From Verrucomicrobiota bacterium (GTDB lineage Bacteria > Verrucomicrobiota > Kiritimatiellia > CAIVKH01): a DNA stretch of 64,000 nucleotides. This document shows, one piece after another, positions 61,320-64,000 of the stretch. Numbering within the stretch: the stretch's first letter is position 1; every line of letters begins with the position of its first letter. The notes under the pieces were generated by a model that ran no database searches, was not told where the DNA came from, and saw only the letters and a program-made list of their open reading frames with translations. The position numbers and the translations under genes were made by a program. The stretch is taken from positions 124,001 through 188,000 of the forward strand of contig JACKPT010000005.1 in assembly GCA_024233345.1 (NCBI GenBank). The letters run 5' to 3'.

Positions 61320-62132
61320 ATGAATGCACATCGATCAATGCCTGTAGTGATGACAGTGGCCGGTTCAGACAGCGGGGGCGGGGCCGGGGTTCAGGCGGAC
61401 TTGAAGACGTTTTCCGCGCTGGGGGTTTATGGGACATCGGCGATGACCTGTCTGACTGCGCAGAATCCGAGTCGTGTGGCGGGGATCTTTGCGGTGCCCA
61501 CGGAGTTTGTCACCCAACAGATTGTCACGATTTGCGAGGGCTTTCCGGTGCAGGCGGCCAAGACCGGGATGTTGTATTCGGCGGAGATCATCCGCGCGGT
61601 GGCCCAGGCGGATATTTCCCAGGGGATTCCGATCCTGGTGGTGGATCCGGTGATGGTGGCGGCTTCAGGGGCCCGATTGCTCCAGGCGGATGCGATCGAA
61701 GCGATGCGGAATGATTTACTTCCCCAAGCCCGGGTATTGACTCCCAACCTGCACGAAGCGGAAATTTTGTGCGGGCATTCGATTTCCAATGTCGAGGAGT
61801 TGCGGTCGGCAGCCCGTGAAATCGGGGATGCGTTTGATGTAGCCTGTGTGGCCAAGGGAGGCAATCTCGGAGGGGATGAGGTTTATGATATCCTGTATGA
61901 TGAAGGGGAGGAGACGGTGTTCACCGGCCCCCGGATTCATGTTCGGCAAAGCCATGGCGCGGGTTGTTCATTCTCGGCGGCCCTGACGGCGTTTCTGGCC
62001 AAGGGCTACTGGATGAATGATGCCGTGGAGCAGGCGAAGCGCTATGTCAGCAATGCGCTGGAGCATGCGATGGCGGCAGGGGATCATCATCCGCTGCACT
62101 TCTTCTGGAACTGCGCCGCTGCGGGCGAGTAA
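61320..62132 (+). CDS. thiD: Hydroxymethylpyrimidine/phosphomethylpyrimidine kinase
   Basis: 270 residues of the ribokinase-like PfkB fold, phosphorylating HMP then HMP-P for thiamine. N-terminal VMTVAGSDSGGGAGVQADLK binds substrate; MTCLTAQNPSRV follows; PDPVMVAASGARLL is the family motif near residue 108; and the anion-hole and catalytic aspartate region reads QSHGAGCSFSAAL, where the usual GTGCT is replaced by GAGCS. Start is ATG 61320 (possibly leaderless) or 61338. No other thiamine gene is nearby. Confidence 0.93.
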   Translation: MNAHRSMPVVMTVAGSDSGGGAGVQADLKTFSALGVYGTSAMTCLTAQNPSRVAGIFAVPTEFVTQQIVTICEGFPVQAAKTGMLYSAEIIRAVAQADISQGIPILVVDPVMVAASGARLLQADAIEAMRNDLLPQARVLTPNLHEAEILCGHSISNVEELRSAAREIGDAFDVACVAKGGNLGGDEVYDILYDEGEETVFTGPRIHVRQSHGAGCSFSAALTAFLAKGYWMNDAVEQAKRYVSNALEHAMAAGDHHPLHFFWNCAAAGE

Positions 62133-62168
62133 TGCCGGGTTGGGTAACGGTTCTGATCCGTGACCTCG

Positions 62169-64000
62169 ATGGTTGATGCTGCCACGGATCCCCCGCCACT
62201 GAGGGATTCTCCCCGCCTGCGCCGTCCACTCTGTGCGGTGGCGGTGATGTTTGCCTTGGGATGCCTTGCCGGTATTTATCTCGCGCTGCCCCTTTGGATC
62301 TGGTTCACAGCCGGGCTTGTGGCGGGGGCTGTGTGCCTCGCCTTTCCTGATCGGCCCTGGTCGGATGGCTCGCTCTGGCTGGCGATTCTTTTTTCCGGTG
62401 CGGCCTGGTCGGGACTGAAGGCGCGCCCGGTACATGATCAGTGGATTGGACATCAGGTGACCCGCCCGGCGGAATCCATTGAAACGATCGGTCGGGTGGC
62501 GAGTGATCCATGGACCTATCATTGGGATCCTGGTGGCCGTTTCACGGTGAGTGCCGTGTTGAGCCTGGAACAGAAGACCGCGGGACAGGGTATGGCGCCG
62601 GTGTCGGGCAGGGTTCGATTGCGGCTTTCGGGAACCGGCGAGGCCCCGAATCTTCAGTACGGGGACCGGGTACATCTGGCCGGGGTCATTCTGACCGATC
62701 CGAAGGCGCGGCTTCCCGGTAACCGGTATGTGGTGAAAGCGGATGCCGGGGATGTTTCGGTGCTGGAAACGGGCGCGGGTTCGTTTCTGCTGGCCTTGAG
62801 CTATCGGGCCCGGGCGGTCCTAGCGGAGCGTTTGTCCCTTGGTATTGAAGACGAGGCGGGAGCGGTCAGCCTGGTGCAGGCGCTGATGCTGGGGTATCGG
62901 CAGGGGATTCCTGCGGAAACCCGGGAGGCTTTCGCCCGCACGGGTTCCCTGCACATCCTGGCGATCTCCGGGATGCACGTGGGCATTTTGGCCGGATTGT
63001 TTCTGCTCGTCCTCCGCAGCGCGGGTGTATCTCGCATTCATTGGGTGTGGTACCTGATTCCATTTCTGGGCTTCTACACCCTGGCCACCGGGGCATCGGT
63101 CAGTGCGGCACGGGCATCGCTGATGGCGGTATGTTACTGGCTGGGGCCGGCGTTGCGCCGGAAACCGGACCCGATGTCGGCGTTGGGATTAGCCGCCCTG
63201 GTGCTGCTTGTGGTCGATCCCCACGACATTGTGAACCCGGGGTTCCAACTGTCGTTTGCGGTGGTGACGGGACTGCTGGTGTTGACCCCGCCTCTGTTGG
63301 GCTGGCTCCAGCCCTTGGCGCAACGGGACCCGTGGGCCGCCGGCGACGAGGCGGGCTGGCTCACACAGTCGCGGGGGATGCTCACGAAGCTGCTGGCTTT
63401 GCTGTCGGTTTCCGTGGCGGCATGGCTCGCCTCTTTTCCATTGATCGCCTGGCACTTTCACCTGGTCTCGCCGATCGCCCTGCCCGCGAATCTGGTGATT
63501 GTGCCATTGACGTTTTTGATTCTGACCGCAGGAGCGGTATCGGTCTCGCTGGGCTGGATTCTGCCGGGCCTGTCGTTTTTGATGAACCATGCGGTGGTCG
63601 GCTTGTCCTGTCTTTTGCTGGGCACCATTGAGTTGTTGGAAAAGGTGCCATGGGGCCATTGGTTTGTTCCGTCGCCCCGACTGGGGTGGGTGCTGGCCTG
63701 GTATCCGGTTGTGGCCCTTGTTCTCTGGGGGGGACGGCAATGGCGAAGGGTGGGGCTTGTGTCCTGTCTTTTTCTGGCGGTGGTGATGGCGGGTACGCCA
63801 TGGTTTGCCCAGCCGACATCGGTCACCGGGAAAGCCCTGGGGGAGGCTTCGGTATACTTGCTCCGGTCTGGACGGTCGACGGTTCTGATCGATACCGGTC
63901 CGGAATATCAATCCCGAACACTGATCGACTGGCTGCGGGAGCTGGGGGTCAACCGGCTAGATGGATTGGTGCTGGCCACGCCATCGCTTCGGCACGCAGG
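62169..64000 (+). CDS. comEC: ComEC/Rec2 DNA uptake channel (3'-truncated by window edge)
   Basis: 610 codons are visible with no stop. Two hydrophobic segments at residues 20-50 and 60-85 open the protein, then the OB/DUF4131 domain (GRVASDPWTYHWDPGGRFTV), and the ComEC core with SLHILAISGMHVGILAGLFL near residue 262, GFQLSFAVVTGLLVL and a series of transmembrane helices to about residue 560. A metallo-beta-lactamase-like domain begins at LLRSGRSTVLIDTG, but where the HxHxDH zinc motif is expected the sequence reads LATPSLRHAG, so the ligands are lost in this part. Carries single-strand DNA into the cytoplasm during transformation. The frame stays open to the last base. Confidence 0.9.
   Translation, partial: MVDAATDPPPLRDSPRLRRPLCAVAVMFALGCLAGIYLALPLWIWFTAGLVAGAVCLAFPDRPWSDGSLWLAILFSGAAWSGLKARPVHDQWIGHQVTRPAESIETIGRVASDPWTYHWDPGGRFTVSAVLSLEQKTAGQGMAPVSGRVRLRLSGTGEAPNLQYGDRVHLAGVILTDPKARLPGNRYVVKADAGDVSVLETGAGSFLLALSYRARAVLAERLSLGIEDEAGAVSLVQALMLGYRQGIPAETREAFARTGSLHILAISGMHVGILAGLFLLVLRSAGVSRIHWVWYLIPFLGFYTLATGASVSAARASLMAVCYWLGPALRRKPDPMSALGLAALVLLVVDPHDIVNPGFQLSFAVVTGLLVLTPPLLGWLQPLAQRDPWAAGDEAGWLTQSRGMLTKLLALLSVSVAAWLASFPLIAWHFHLVSPIALPANLVIVPLTFLILTAGAVSVSLGWILPGLSFLMNHAVVGLSCLLLGTIELLEKVPWGHWFVPSPRLGWVLAWYPVVALVLWGGRQWRRVGLVSCLFLAVVMAGTPWFAQPTSVTGKALGEASVYLLRSGRSTVLIDTGPEYQSRTLIDWLRELGVNRLDGLVLATPSLRHA

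Overview
The window is a GC-rich, densely packed bacterial chromosome segment with about 60 protein genes, one tRNA, no rRNA, no CRISPR array and no recognisable transposase. Several traits point to the PVC superphylum, most plausibly Verrucomicrobiota or Kiritimatiellota: a TrpB2-type tryptophan synthase, secreted FG-GAP repeat proteins, an ECF sigma/anti-sigma operon, a complete Bat aerotolerance operon, and a sugar transporter whose binding protein is fused to a permease. This placement is an inference from gene content; no rRNA or ribosomal protein gene confirms it.

Layout. 1-9.6 kb: the 3' part of trpB2, an ECF sigma/anti-sigma/secreted-protein operon behind an array of TTCCAA palindromes, two small secreted proteins, a Ste24-type protease, a HEAT-like protein, AlgH/YqgE, and an SxtJ-like membrane protein paired with a NodU/CmcH-type carbamoyltransferase. 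10.2-20.5 kb: a lower-GC glycan island with two glycosyltransferases, a Wzm/Wzt-type ABC exporter, a COG5610 HAD protein with a small coupled partner, and two secreted proteins (one a GDSL/SGNH hydrolase) built on the same FG-GAP repeats. 20.5-34.6 kb: mostly housekeeping genes, namely ligA, biotin genes bioF-bioH facing bioB, msrB, a cysteine-less thioredoxin-fold protein, rmlD, a phospholipase D-like protein, mscS and alr. 34.6-43.6 kb: one long minus-strand operon running moxR, DUF58, a BatD-like membrane protein, batA, batB, two TPR proteins, batD, batE and a small membrane protein, again behind a TTCCAA array. 43.8-56.3 kb: dienelactone hydrolase, a COG2509 flavoprotein, a methyltransferase, a GspG-like protein, a carbohydrate ABC transporter (MalG-like permease with a large insert, MalF-like permease fused to a binding protein), an FKBP isomerase, a large secreted protein and miaB. 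56.4-64 kb: a GltD-like iron-sulfur flavoprotein, a PrxQ peroxiredoxin, a glycogen-synthase-like GT5 enzyme, initiator tRNA-Met, thiD, and the 5' part of comEC running off the window.

How the genes may work together. The island at 10-20 kb looks like an envelope glycan assembly and export locus, and rmlD at 30 kb could supply dTDP-rhamnose to it. The Bat operon, msrB, the peroxiredoxin and the thioredoxin-fold protein form an oxidative and envelope stress theme. The most unusual non-coding signal is a pair of arrays, 42 kb apart, in which a 15-base palindrome repeats at exactly 31-base steps upstream of two operons. Two genes (the M48 protease and alr) have very short leader ORFs with strong ribosome binding sites whose stop codons overlap the gene's start codon.
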